A stretch of 64,000 nt of DNA from Vitis vinifera (lineage: Eukaryota > Streptophyta > Magnoliopsida > Vitales > Vitaceae), in the NCBI RefSeq assembly GCF_030704535.1, contig NC_081807.1:1467001-1531000 (forward strand), read 5' to 3'. The number at the start of each line of letters is the position of its first letter. The stretch's first letter is position 1. The translations under genes were made by a program, and so were the position numbers. Positions 11,871 through 24,332 of the stretch are shown here, one piece after another. Below the pieces are notes generated by a model. The model was not told the DNA's origin, did not search any database, and saw only the letters and a program-made list of their open reading frames with translations.

Positions 11871-12842
11871 CTATCTCATTAAAGTATTGATTGATTTAAA
11901 GCCCAAATCAAGAATCTTGAAACAAAGTTTTTTCTCTTCGAAGTCATAGAATTTGAACTAAGCCCATTGCAGAAACCTAGAACTATTAGATAGCCAAAAA
12001 TACTAAAAGGCTGTTTCAAGAAGAGCCATGCCAAGGGCTACCACAAGTCTTTTCTTAGAGAGTTGCAAACAGTTGCTGCAAGTGAGAAATGAATTTCCAT
12101 TTCCACAAAGAAACACCAAAATGAAGACAAAATTCAAACTTGGGAAGGACTCTTAACACAGTGCTATTTTACCTTTCCTTCAACATAATCATTTGTCATC
12201 ATGGTTAAGGGAAAAAGATCTCAATAAAGGGAGGGGAATGTAAGTTCTAAGTTTCTATGCTTGATTTAAAAGAATATAGTAACCGTTGAACACAAATAAT
12301 TTTAACTTGTGATTGATGATGATGTTGTTAATTGCGATATTACTCTTTAAGGTTAACTTTACATCGGTCCATCATTATTAATTATTTAAATTTCGAAATA
12401 AAATTAGTAGTTTAACATAATATCAAACCTTTGTTCTATTAAACGGGAAACTTATACCATGTTATTTTTATAAAATTTCCCATTCTAGGGCTACAAAATT
12501 CTATTAATTTCATGTTGAAAAAATAAATTGCAGGCCCCCCAATTCAAATGTAAATTGCAGATGAACAACATGAATAATTAGGAGCAATAAAGTATAAAAA
12601 GGCAGATGCATTCAATGGGAATAGCAGGAACCTTTGGAGAAAAACAAGGGGGTTGTTTTCACTCTCTTCAACATGATGCAGAATTGCAGGTTTCTTTTTG
12701 AAGAACAAGGATTGAAGAGGAGACAAGAAAGAGAAATGAAAATGGCTTTGTCCCAAAAAGTAAAATGGTAGAATCTTATCCCCTCGATCGCTTTATACTA
12801 GAAATAAACACCTCCTATCTTGTTGTTCATAAAATTGATTTA

Positions 12843-12960
12843 AAACTCATTTGTTAGTGATTCTAAGAAGCACTTCTAATATTTTTAATACTTGAAAATT
12901 TTTATCATTCAAATATTAGAAATATTAGAAACACTTTTCAAAATCACTTTCAAACTCACT
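12843..12960. repeat. Short foldback (MITE-like inverted repeat)
   Basis: The left arm (12843-12895) and the right arm (12905-12960) are imperfect reverse complements: ttagtgattctaagaagcac on the left answers gaaacacttttcaaaatcac on the right. The loop is about 10 nt. Similar words (actcgtttgatagtaattct) recur near 13903, which suggests a dispersed family. Confidence 0.5.
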
Positions 12961-13029
12961 TTTAATATAATTTGAGGTAAAAAAATAATCATCTTACATT
13001 AGTTTTGAGTATCATGTTCCGTAATCTAA

Positions 13030-13355
13030 GGCTATGTTTGGTTCCCGGAAAGTACAAAGGAAAGAAAAAAAATGTTAAGGAAAATGATTTTCTCATGTTT
13101 AGTTGTCCTATGAAAAATATCAAAGAAAATCAAATATAATTAAAACTAATTAAAAACTTATGTATTTTTAAATTATTTAATCTTTATATTGATGAGTTAA
13201 AATAAATAAAATGAGTTTGAAGTAACAAAAAAAATAATTTATCAACTTTTAATCTATTTTTTTATTTTCCTTCATTTTTTCTTTCCTTCTACTTTTCATT
13301 TGTATTTTCTTTCCCTCACATTTTCCCTCAAATTTTCCGGGAACCAAACATAGCC
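13030..13355. mobile_element. Tourist-like (PIF/Harbinger) MITE, copy A
   Basis: This 326-bp AT-rich element has at least 19-bp perfect terminal inverted repeats (ggctatgtttggttcccgg at the left, its reverse complement at the right end) and a flanking TAA duplication. The 3-bp TWA target site and the GG...TGTTTGG terminus are the hallmarks of Tourist/PIF-Harbinger MITEs. It has no coding capacity. Copy B of the same family is at 51201-51532. The near-perfect ends suggest a fairly recent insertion. Confidence 0.85.
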
Positions 13356-14699
13356 TAAGTGTTTTTAAGAGAATCAAACCCAATTGAAATGCAAAAATCC
13401 CAAAAGAAGAAAAATGGGCATCTCACTTTAAATCTCAACTGCAATTTGATCATATCATAATACTAATAATGATGCATACTTGACCCAAAAGCATTGGCTT
13501 ACAATCTTTGTTAGGTATCATTTTCCTTGAAAAGTAGGCTTTGGCCTCAAACAAGGAAATGGGGTTCACTTTTGCATTAAATATACAAAATGAAAACCAT
13601 ACACTACTTACTTTTCCCTTTCAAATTTTCTGTTTCCTTTTCAAGTAGCTAACAAAATCATTCACCTACTTAAAAGGAGTTGAATGATCCTTGCAATTCC
13701 ACTCATGTCTCATGTGGGTGTGGTGTGGACCTCCTTCACGTACATCCCAAGATTAAAAAATTGAAAAGACCTTGAATTAGTTATGCAATCGAGAATTGTA
13801 TTTATTTGGAGTTTTTTTTTAAAAAAAAAATTGTTTGTCTTCTAATTTTGCATATATATATATGGTTATTTTTAGATCGAGTTTTTGTAATTTTATTTAA
13901 AACTCGTTTGATAGTAATTCTAATAAGCACCGTTAAAAATGTTAAAAACGTTTTTTAAAATTATTTCTAAACGCATTCTTAATCTTCATGAATGTTTTTT
14001 ATTAGGGTTTTTAAAAATTTTATTTAAACTTTAATAATATTTTTTATTAGGGTTTTTATCTATTAGAATTTTTTTAAGGTTATTTTTTACTGAAGTTTTT
14101 TCTATTGTTTTTTGTTGAGTATTTTTGTAATTTCATTTAAATTTTTTAAATGCTAAGATGAGATCATAGAATTATAAGAACTAATATTTAAGTTCAAATG
14201 AATATTCTAATTAAAAATTTAATCTTGAATAGCATGATTAAATATTAGAATATTTATTTTTAATAGTATTTTGATGCACATGTCTAAATAACCGTAAAAA
14301 TAAATGGGTTTACCATAGATTTGATTTTAAAATAAAAATAAAAATATTGGGTCAAGCTTGAGAGCTATTTCTTTATTTCACCCTATCACGATTTTATATA
14401 TAATTAAATAAAAATTATTTTAATTTAATTTTTTATTTTTTTCCTTTTTTAAGGCATATAAAATAAAACAATATTTTTATAAAACAAATGAAAAATTATA
14501 TGTTATTTATTTATTTATAAATTATATATTTTTAATATAATTAAAAATTCAAACAAAATTTAAAAAATTAAATGGGTGATAACTGATAGGTATAAGATTG
14601 GAACATGAATGAAAACTAAATAATTATTTTAATTAATTAATTAATTAGTTAATTAATTCCATTCTTTTATTTATTATTTTCCTAATTTTGAAAGTCAAA

Positions 14700-14995
14700 A
14701 TTTGCAGCTTACCACACCATAAAAAGAAGAGATTTATAGGAATCCTATGCTGTTCCATGTGATCGCATAATTGCTGACAGCTAAACTCCTTGTAAGCCCA
14801 CCTCTCCACGTGGCAAACAAACAACGGTTATATAGTGTGACTTGTCAGAATATCGATCAATGAACTGTGGTCCCACCATCCCACAGTGACGTGGATTAGA
14901 ATAAGCATCGTCCCCACCCTTATAAGGGTGTGACGTGACACATAAAAGCAGCATTCCCTCCCTACCCCTCTAAAAACCAAAAAAGATCATTGTGG
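14700..14995. promoter_or_regulatory. Promoter-like island with G-box, CArG box and TGACGT motifs
   Basis: This is a stretch of ordinary complexity inside very AT-rich DNA. It contains CACGTG (14817-14822), TGACGTGG (14887-14894), a perfect CArG box CCTTATAAGG (14918-14927) inside the palindrome CCCTTATAAGGG, and TGACGTGA (14931-14938). No start codon of a recognisable gene follows closely; the second thaumatin-like ATG is 2.4 kb downstream, beyond a hAT MITE. Regulatory function is inference. Confidence 0.35.
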
Positions 14996-15670
14996 GACCC
15001 TTGTTTTTAAAATATATCGATTTTGCCCTTTGAAGATATGCATTTATAAAAATTATAATACTTAATTTCAATCATGCATTATAATTGTTAAATTTTTATA
15101 AAAATTATAATAATTAATTCCAAATTTCATCCCATTAATTTAAAATTTTATCAAATACTCATTCTATTCATTTTATTTATTATATTCACTTATTTCCCGT
15201 CTTAATCAACATAGATATTTTATGAAATTTTAAGTAAATTTTAATGAAGTGTATTAGTTAAAATTTGTCGGGAGGTAAATGAAATTAAATTTAAATTATG
15301 AATTAAAAAAATAAAAATAAATATTTTTAAATAGTTTTTTAACGTCAGTAGAGAAAGAGAGATTTTTTTTTTGTTTTTAATTTAAATTGGGATAGTGGAG
15401 AAGACTATTAATGAATAGAATGGGTTTCAATCAATAATTGTCATGATCCCAAGTTTATGAAACATCAAATTTGGTACATCTCTTCAAATTAGGCACATTG
15501 ACAAGCCCGAACCGACAATCCAATGTGCCAATGGTTTAAGATTGAGATTCTCTTTGTGACAATTTTTTAAACATGAAAACACTTTATAACATGTTTGATT
15601 AAATACCGAACAAAAAATTGACTTTAAATTTAAGAATAATAAATATCGGGGATGATATCTAAGTTATAAT

Positions 15671-16258
15671 TAGGGTTGCAACTTAGGCGGGTTGGTCAAG
15701 TTGATGACTAACCCAAGTCGAACCCGAATTAAGAAACAATCGATTCAAACTCAACTCAACCTCTAACCCAAAACACTCAATTCAATTTCAACTTAACCTT
15801 ATTTTTTTTAAATTAGAATTATTCAAATTAGAATCAAGTTGATCAGGTTAGATATGGATTGATGGGTTGAATTTAGGTTAGTCCAGTTAATCAAGTTATA
15901 TAATTCAAAATTCATCTATAATATTTTAAAAAAACTTTTTTTTTCTAATTATTTATATAAAAATTTAAATAATAAATAGAACAAGATTTTAAGATAACAA
16001 CAAATAAATAAACATAAATTTATATATTTTTTATTAAAAAAACATACAAAAATAAATAAATATTCTTATATAGGATAATATGCATTATAAAAATATTAAA
16101 TCGGATTCTAATTGGAACTCAAGTTGTTTGAACCTTATCCTAGCTTAGCCCAAACTGAGTTCAGATTAAAAAACCTAACCCAAATTCAACGAAAATAATT
16201 GTCAAAGCTCATCCAAATATCAAGTTAGGTCAAACCAACCCGCCCAAGTTACACCTTA
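15671..16258. mobile_element. Non-autonomous hAT-type element
   Basis: This 588-bp element carries terminal inverted repeats: TAGGGTTGCAACTTAGGCGG at the left against TAAGGTGTAACTTGGGCGG (reverse complement) at the right. The flanking 8-mers gttataat (15663-15670) and atcataat (16259-16266) agree at 6 of 8 positions, as expected for an ageing hAT 8-bp target duplication. The interior is AT-rich with repeated accca/gggtt words and no ORF. The assignment to hAT rests on TIR style and duplication length. Confidence 0.65.
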
Positions 16259-16990
16259 ATCATAATTATTTTTGTTCGTTACAAATCAATAAAAACAAAA
16301 CATTTGAGATAGAAGAATGGGGAGGGGTTTTTTGGGACCTATCCCTAATGAGAGGTGTTTGGGATGATATAACGTATCCACAATGAACTCTTACATAAAA
16401 TTTATTACAATATTTTTAATTTTTTTTTTTCTATTCATCTCAAATCTTACTATGTGAATCAATGCAAGTGCTTTGAGTTTTACTCATTCATTATGATTGT
16501 CAAGAAATATTTCCTTTTATAAAGTAATAAGTTCATCATCATGACCAACCCCTTCAAGCATAAATAATTTTCCATTTCATAATTATTTTTTGGAATCAAA
16601 GGTAAGCAAAGCATCTACTTAATAATACTCTTGACATTTCATAATTTTCCAATCTAAAGTCTATTATTAAAACATTTTATTTTCTTATATCTTCATATTA
16701 AAATTTAACAAAAAAAAAAAAAGAGCTAGTTAATGACTAAAAATGAAGAATTATATTAATAAAATTAAAATATGAAAATAAAAAATAAAACTATAAAATG
16801 TCAAAATATAAAAAATGTTGGTTTTTTTTTCAAAAATCATCATTTTTTAAATAATAAAACATGAAATAAAATTGAATTGAAAAAATAAAAATAAATTTAA
16901 ACTAAAATTAATTAATTGTTAAAATATAAATCAAGATAAAATATAATTAGAATTTTATGTATTTTAAAATTATATAATTAAAAAAATAAT

Positions 16991-17022
16991 ATTTTTATTT
17001 TTATTTTTATTTTTATTTTTAT
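16991..17022. repeat. (ATTTTT)n short tandem repeat
   Basis: About five hexanucleotide ATTTTT units in tandem, 390 bp upstream of the second thaumatin-like start codon. Simple sequence, probably length-variable. Confidence 0.85.
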
Positions 17023-17111
17023 TGCATCATTAAGTATGAAAGAGACTACATCTTCGAAAATAAATTTTCATTAACAAGACAAAAACGTCTCCTTTCTTCC
17101 AAATAGTTAAC

Positions 17112-17119
17112 TATAAATA
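17112..17119 (+). promoter_or_regulatory. Candidate TATA box of the second thaumatin-like gene
   Basis: TATAAATA lies 293 nt upstream of the ATG and would imply a 5' leader of roughly 260 nt. Part of that leader is CT-rich (17240-17280), as in many plant leaders. A closer unrecognised promoter is possible. Confidence 0.45.
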
Positions 17120-17411
17120 CCAAATATTATTTCTAAGTGAGAGGCCATACAAAATACGCCTAGTGTCTAAGTCTTAACATTATTAAATCTTCCATAGCAT
17201 GGGTCTTGCAGTTTATTAATTTTTCTCCAACTCACTCATAACTGATCTTCCTCTCTCTCTCCCTCTGTTCCTGTCAAGACAGCAGCTTTTCTGGGTTCAT
17301 GGGGGCTAAACGCTAGTCCCCGACAGTCTTCCCCAACACCCCATTCCTCTCTTTTGCCACCTCTCACTTCCTAAACCCCTTCATTTTTACCGTCTAACTA
17401 GCTAAACCATC

Positions 17412-18769
17412 ATGGGTCGTCTCTCTTGCTGCTCTTCCATTTTCATCTTGAACATCTCACTCATGGCCTTTTCCACTGGTATATGGAGTTTTCTCTCGTT
17501 TGTTCATCTGGGTTCTTCTCACATTGTCGGAATGTTGACTGGTTTGGGTGATTGTTGTTTCAGGTGTTTTGGGTGCTACATTCACGTTTGTGAACAGGTG
17601 CGAGTACACTGTGTGGCCGGGAATTCTCGCAAATGCCGGCAGTGCCAGGCTCGACAGCACTGGCTTCGAGCTACCAAAGGACACTTCCCGTTCGTTTCTG
17701 GCTCCGACAGGTTGGTCCGGTAGGTTCTGGGGGCGAACAGGGTGCAACTTTGACGGATCTGGGTTGGGTTCTTGCGTCACTGGCGACTGTGGGTCGGGGA
17801 CCATCGAATGCAACGGCGCCGGTGCTGCCCCGCCGGCGACACTGGCGGAGTTCACTCTCGGTACCGGCGGGCAGGACTTCTACGACGTGAGCCTCGTCGA
17901 TGGCTACAACCTGCCGATGATAGTGGAAGGGAGTGGTGGGTCGGGAATGTGCGCGTCGACGGGCTGCACGGTGGATCTCAACCAGGGCTGTCCGGCGGAA
18001 CTGAAGGTCGGAGACGGCAGCGCGTGCAGGAGCGCGTGCGAAGCGTTTGGGAGCCCGGAGTACTGTTGCAGCGGCGCGTACAGTACGCCCGCCACCTGCC
18101 GGCCGTCGGTGTACTCGGAGATGTTCAAGTCCGCTTGCCCCAGATCCTACAGCTATGCCTATGATGATGCCACCAGTACCTTCACATGTGCCGGCGCTGA
18201 TTATACGGTGACGTTTTGCCCCTCATCTCCAAGGTAAAACCCTAAAAGATCTTTTTTATTTTTTTCATTTTCTTAAATTTTCTTCTGACGGTCACCCATT
18301 TCCGCCTTCTGTGTATATTTTTTCCATTTTTCTATGACTTGGGTTGTTTATTCTTTCCAAAAGTGTTTTTCAGAGAACATGGGTTTTAATGAGGTTGTTG
18401 ACTAATTAATTTCTCTGCAACAATTCATTGATGCGGGTTCTTAATCTGTGGTGCAGTCAGAAATCTTCAAGAGAGTCTTCACCAACGACCACAGGTACTC
18501 CAACAGATGAGCCGGGAGTATCAGGGTCCGGAACCTATGAGCAAGGAGTATCAGGGTCCGGAACCTATGAGCCAGGGGCATCAGGGTCCGGAACAATGGG
18601 ATCAATGACAATCGGCTCAGGGTCAGGCTCAGACTCTGGAGCAATGCTGGCAGATGGGTCATGGTTAGCTGGTTTAGCCATGGGAGACTCAGCCAGGGCT
18701 CACTCTCCATCATCATTCGCTGCCTCTTTAGCTCTCTCTTTCCTCCTCTTCTCCTTTGTTTACTTGTAG
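17412..18769 (+). CDS. Thaumatin-like protein 2, GPI-anchored (PR-5 family)
   Basis: Exons 17412-17478, 17564-18233 and 18457-18769 join in frame to 349 residues. Signal peptide: MGRLSCCSSIFILNISLMAFST. The thaumatin domain has 16 cysteines, GSCVTGDCGSG, AEFTL, DFYDVSLVDGYNLPM, PEYCC and ATCRPSVYSEMFKSACPRSY. Exon 3 encodes a Ser/Gly/Thr/Pro-rich stalk with three 10-residue repeats (GVSGSGTYE type; 30-bp DNA repeats at about 18511-18600). It ends in a hydrophobic tail (FAASLALSFLLFSFVYL) typical of GPI attachment. The gene shares intron positions and phases with thaumatin-like gene 1 about 7 kb upstream, so the two are tandem duplicates; the stalk is longer here and very different from the basic linker of the first. 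Role by family: apoplastic or membrane-tethered PR-5 protein, possible glucan binding. As in the paralogue, retention of intron 2 meets a TAA at once (18235-18237). Confidence 0.93.
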
Positions 18770-21761
18770 CCCATCGTTCTGTTAGCTTTCATGGTTTTGG
18801 GTTTTCCATGTGAATTCAATTACATATTTTGCAGCCTTAATGGGCATTGTGGGGGGTTTTGCCTTGTGTTTGGGAAAGAAGAAAGCTAACAAATTACTCC
18901 AGACTGTGAACCACCCACTTCAAGATTCCCCAGAAATATTCAATGTTAACGTACATACATTAAAAATATTGTCCAGTTTTCAAAGTTCTGTCACTGTAGC
19001 CTTAAAGCAAGAAATGGGGATGTGGGGATTGGGGGGTTTCATCTTCTTTGGATTCTTGATTTGTATACTACTGGTTTTGGGTTTTTTCCAGTAGACTCTG
19101 GCAAAAGGGTGAGTGAATGATGTGAATGTGTGAGTAGGATTGGTGATGGGTGTGTGAGAAATCATCACTTTGCGGGCATTGCAAGCTTGGCCCAGCTTTT
19201 TTTTTTTGTCTGTCCACCATCGAGATGCATCTTTAAATGGGCTCTTTCTCTTTGTTTTCATAATGGTATGTGGGATATAAAGACATGGATAATTAAGCTT
19301 TATGTTGGAACTTTTGGCTGGACTTCTAAAAGAAAATGACTTCATCATGTGGCCAACTATGGCCAAATGCAGTCTTGTCTTCCACATACTACAACATGGG
19401 AGAATAAAGCCAAAGATTATGGATCATTTATTCTTAGCTTCTTGAAGCAGGCTTGCTGAATTTTTTTACAGAAACTAGTATGAATCCTTCTGGTTTTGTA
19501 AAAATTATGTCATTGGATGATTTTACATGTACAGCAATGTTTATGAATAGGGGTAGAGTGAAAGATTTCAACTTCCACCTCAAAAGTACTGAAGAAGACA
19601 CTGGTCTTTTCACCTTTTCAGAATTTGACCAAGCCCACCGGCCGTAATCCAGGCGTAATTGGAGGAGTGGCTGTCCCAAACTAAAACCTAGCTACTTTGG
19701 CTCAAGCCTATTTTCTCATTTTTCTTTTTGACTTCTATAGTAATACTTTAATGCAACATATCATCAGCCGTGAGAGTGATTTTAAGAGGGTTAGAAGGGT
19801 TTTCTAAACTTGAATTGGAGAGAGTATATCCATGACTCGTAGGGCAGGGATACAATAATTAAACACATTAGAGAGGCCACGTCTTTTTAAAGGATTTTGT
19901 CTCTTGTGCTTGGCCTTGAGCTCACTATGGCAACAACCACAGAAGCTCCAAACATGGTGATATAATGCTGTTCAGCTAATACTTGTCAGTTGGGCAAGAT
20001 AACATAATGAAAACTGCTGTATATTTCAGTCCTCCCCAACTCTCACAGCCAAACTTGTTCTTCATGGGGGAAAAATTGAAGGTATTGCCCTTTTTTAGGT
20101 CACCAGTAGTTGGCAAATCAATAGGTCTACTAGTTGGTATCATGGAACAATTGCATCATGGGCAAGTCGATTTATATTCTGGGTCCTACACACTATCCAT
20201 CTTCATCATACCTGTAAAGCCTTATCAAGTTCTGCCATTCAAATTAATTATGTGGACAAAGTTCAATAAAACAACGACTTTGTTGGATGATTTGGACAGC
20301 ATAAGGAAGTGGGAATGGAGGTCAAGAGAAGGCATATTACAATCCATGTTCAAGGGAAAAATAGATGTGAAAGCTGAGTCTGCATTGTGGTAGTTGAGGA
20401 AGAAGAAGTTAGGATGAAGACTACGTGGAATCATTGTCATCATAAAAAGGTGAAGTGAAGAATCAGACATGTGAAAAACAAGCTACCTCGATTAGATTGA
20501 ACATGACCTGCTATAGAAGAGAGTCTGAAATCATTTTCATTGATCCTTTATTTGATTAAGAATTTCAAAAGAAAATATGGGGTTTGCTACTTCTTTATAT
20601 ATGAATAGAGTCCACCCATGACCATTACAATAAGACCAGAAGGTATGAAGATGAATTCCTTTTCTGCATAGTCAAGGAGAAAGCAGTAAGCACAAGGGTT
20701 ATGGAGCTTTCCTAGGTATCATTATGAAACAGAAGGAAGAAGTGTGGAAGGTGGGATCACAGAGGGAACAGTGCAGTTATGGAGTAGAGTCCCATGCCTA
20801 GTCACATGCCTTGGCCTAATGTGGACACAAGAAGGGACATCCCTAACATTTTCCTCATCTTCTAGTGCTTTGAGTTTTGGCATATGTTTAGGGACTCATC
20901 CTTCAATCTTAGCATCCAAGGGTCATTAAATTCCCTTCCAACCACATACATCCCTATCAAAACTGTTGAATTTTGACTTAGTATCTGCTGGAATTTGAAT
21001 TTTGAAGTTTAATATTGCAGCTGGAGTCTTGCACAAAATCTGCAACATTCAAATATTTTCTTGTTTTTATTTGGTCAAGATTTGGTTTCTATTTTATACG
21101 AAGTAGTTGTTCATCATCCAATAGCTTGATTTTCTTCTATTCTAATGTCATTTCAGTTACAAGCTCATGTATAAATTCAGCACTCTTCATCAATAAAATG
21201 TGTTCCAGCAACCCAAAATACATATTCTGCATAAGTGTTTAAATCTTAGACCAACAAGGACAGTCACTTAAGGGCAATGACCTTCTGAGTAGGGAAGTAT
21301 GATGAGATTGTGCTCTTTTTTCTCACTCCATACTCCATTTTCTGCGCTTGCACTAGTCCTTTCCTTTATGCACGTTTCGGACTTTAGATCCCTTCATGAT
21401 GTAGGGGACCATGAATCCAAATGCCCAAATCCACAGCCGAAAAATCGAAAGAAATCGTAAGGAACAATGAAAGAGAAGCAGAGTGATACCATGTCATGGA
21501 ATTAGAAACACACTCTAGGACTATTGCCATAGTGGAGAGATTGGAGCTTGGCAGCACGTAGAATCCTCCAAATTTCTTGCAAAAATCTACATATTATGTT
21601 TCTTGCTAATAGAAAGAAAAATTAATCAGAGACTTCAAGCTACCTAATCATTTTCTCATTGCTTGAATGGGATAAACAAACGTATATCATGTGACTGATG
21701 TATTTTTTGTCATTCTGCTATAGTTCTGCCATTGTTAGACCACAGTTAAATCTATATGAGT
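18770..21761. other. Intergenic region between thaumatin-like 2 and the GH10 gene
   Basis: The first few hundred bases are probably the 3'UTR of the thaumatin-like gene, and the last bases before 21762 the 3'UTR of the xylanase on the other strand (convergent genes). Frames at 18810-19094, 19453-19647, 19983-20393 and 21015-21242 have no recognisable domain, and none has a splice partner I could find. The sequence is of normal complexity, so a non-coding transcript is possible but unsupported. Confidence 0.5.
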
Positions 21762-24332
21762 TTATAGTTGAATGCTGAAGTGTCTGGTTTCATCTCCTCT
21801 GCATAGAGAGAATGTTGAATTTGCAGTTCTGTTGCCATATCTTACAGTAACCTGGTATTCACCCAAGAAACCGAAAAAGCTATACGAACCATGGTCATCA
21901 GTCTGACCCCCTATCTCCCCAGTTTGCCATTCTTTCAGGATCTTGTCTACCACATCACCAGCAGGGAGGTTATGAAAATTATTATCTGTTAGGCACATTT
22001 GGTAACACCCATATGAATGAAGTGCAGTCCACAGCATTATCCCATTCACTGAAGGATGTGAAAAGCCTTCTCTCAGTACTTGTTCTAGATATACAGCCTG
22101 TAAAGGAGACAAGGCAAGGGAAAAAAACTCAGCCCTTTGAGGGAAATGATGTTTGAAGAAATGTTAATGAAGGGTTTTTCTTGCTCACCTGTGTTTCCTT
22201 GCTAAGTGTATTGCTGATATCTATTTCTGTGAGCCAAATGGGAAGCTGCAGAGTGGCCAACTTGTCTAGGATAGCCCTGATAAGAGGAGGGTTTGGTATT
22301 GTGAAATGGCCCTCAAGGCCAATTCCACTCATGGTTGCTCCACCCCTGCTGAGCTCTCTTAGCCTTGAAATATATGCATCCACTGTTGAATTCACATCAC
22401 TGCAAGTCTCCACCACATTAAAATCATTCATGAAGAGGGTTGCTAGGGGGTCTGACTCGTGTGCAGTCTCATAGAAATGCAGGGTGGCATCAGGGCCTAG
22501 CCGCTGCTCATAGAAATCAAAGTGAAGCATTTCATTACTAACATCCCAATGTACAAATTCATCTTTGTACTTGCTCATTAGACTTTGAATCCTGTTGTTG
22601 ACAGCTGATTGTAGGGCAGGGCCTGAAAGGTTCCGAACCCATGCAGGCGTGTACTTGGGGTCCTCCCAGAAGATATTGTGCCCTCTAGCAACAATCTGGT
22701 TTGCTCGGACGAATTCCAACATTTGGTCTGCTAAGGCATAGGTGATGTTCCCAGGATCAGGCTCTGTTGCATACCACTTGAGCTCATTTTCAAACACTGC
22801 AGCATTGAATCGCTTCACGAACCAGTTCTGAAAAATTGGAAGAATTTGAATTTTGTGTCTTTCTGCTTTCTAAGGTGCCATCTTAAAGATTTTGTGTAGA
22901 CACTACCGACCTGATAAGGCAAATTCCCAAGAATGGTCTTTGCTATAGCAGATCCAAATGGGAAATCCTTTGAGACTTGATCTACTGTAATTTCTGCTCC
23001 TTGCAGCCTCTCTCCCTGTGTGTTTGCTACATGGATTGTGACTGCACGTTTCCTTTCCTACAAGAAGTCATTCATTTTCTCAATGATCAAACAAGGGCCT
23101 AAGAGGGAAAGGGCTTCTAGTACTCACAGTGTTGATTATATATTGTTGATTTGTGCTCCACTCCTGATCGGTGAACGGCTGCAAAGAAGCACTTGTGATT
23201 GCTAAATCAACAGCTCTCTCATCTGAATTCTGCAAAACTGAAGAATCATCAGACAAAAACCTGGCCTTCTCAATCTTTTCAATTTCATTTCTCTGTTTTC
23301 ATCTCATTTTATAACCTGATTCTTCATTAGTACCAGTATCCATCTGATTCTTAATATCTTTAATTACCTGAAAGAAGAGGAGAGAGTAATCCAAGGGTTC
23401 ATCAAGAACGAACCCACCCTTTAGAAAAGACCAGCATCCACGCCTAGCAGTAACCGTCCCTACACAGTTGATTGTTTTTTTTTCTGACATTAGGCTTGCC
23501 CTTATAGGAGCTGAGTCTGCACCCTTTATCTTCACCCAACCTGTTGACACCAAATGTAGCAGAAATGAATCAACCCCACCAACTATATAATGCCATAAAG
23601 CCCTAGAAACAATTTGCTTAATGATCTACTGTTCAATTTTCTTACATAATCATTTCATTATCCAAGTGATCCCTAGAGAAAAGCCATTTAGCTTTAGGCA
23701 AAAAGTTACTAATTTCAATGTAGAAAAGAGAAAAGAACTCAACTGGAGAAACAGTACTTGGTGCCAGTGGTGAGGTTGCGCAGGACGAAGGCGGGAGAAT
23801 AAACACCATCAGCGAGCACACGTGGGATATCCCAGCGGGCGCCTTTGAGGATCCCACCATTGTAAAGAGGGCCCTCGGCCCGAGTTTTGCACTGCCAGAG
23901 GTAAGTGAAAATGATGAATCAACACCCACAAACAACATAAGACTCATCGAAGATGTGACCTCGTTATATACTATTATTACGTTAATAATACAGCTTCAAT
24001 GATATAAGATGAAACAATTCAATATGGGAATGCCTGCTGTTTTTTGGTTGTCTCTTGCCTTAGAAAGCTGGAGAGATAAACACAACATCAACTGAAAAAT
24101 CTATACAGCAAATGCCCTGGTTTGGTGCTTACCTGAGTGTAGGCAGAAAAATCATATAGAGGCCCATCTGCAGTATTGGACACCAAATCAAAAAATGAAA
24201 AAACCCCCATCAACATAAGATACTGAAACCAATGTGGGTGTGAAAGAGAGAGATGGTACCATAAGGAGCAGCTAATGGAGGGTCTGCAAGGAAGAAGAGA
24301 AGCAGGAAGCAAAAGGGCAGACCATACATCAT
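21762..24332 (-). CDS. GH10 endo-1,4-beta-xylanase with N-terminal carbohydrate-binding module
   Basis: Eight minus-strand exons: 24332-24260, 24167-24133, 23891-23744, 23540-23368, 23229-23128, 23057-22911, 22827-22189 and 22097-21762. They close in frame to 550 residues. A signal peptide (MMYGLPFCFLLLFFLADPPLA) is followed by a CBM4_9/CBM22-like region at about residues 40-185 (GILKGARWDIP, YSPAFVLRNLTTGTKYCFSSW). The GH10 barrel starts near 195 (ERKRAVTIHVANTQG). The acid/base is E325 in HWDVSNEML and the nucleophile E427 in WLTEIDI; GIMLWTALH closes the barrel. It is expected to cut xylan backbone in the apoplast or wall. Length and layout match plant endo-1,4-beta-xylanase 5-like proteins (the Arabidopsis At4g38650 type, from memory). 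The first of two adjacent ATGs was chosen; the second is equally usable. Confidence 0.94.

Larger units (their letters stand above)
10254..17411. other. 7.2 kb repeat-rich spacer between the two thaumatin-like genes
   Basis: I see no gene here. From the left it holds probable 3'UTR sequence, then an unclassified GGTTCAACC-rich repeat at about 10970-11870, a small foldback at 12843-12960 and a Tourist-like MITE at 13030-13355. A long AT-rich stretch with degraded repeats follows (13800-14690), then a promoter-like island at 14700-14995, a hAT-type MITE at 15671-16258, and AT-rich DNA up to the promoter of the second gene. Small frames at 10291-10488, 11442-11648 and 12544-12756 are low-complexity or unfamiliar. 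Confidence 0.55.

Noticed and set aside
17457-17855. 132-codon antisense frame over thaumatin-like 2, with a similar one at 8886-9311 over thaumatin-like 1
   Set aside because: The resemblance between the two antisense frames only reflects that the sense genes are paralogues.
19983-20393. 136-codon plus-strand frame in the spacer before the GH10 gene
   Set aside because: No recognisable domain, no splice partners and average composition, so not supported as a gene.
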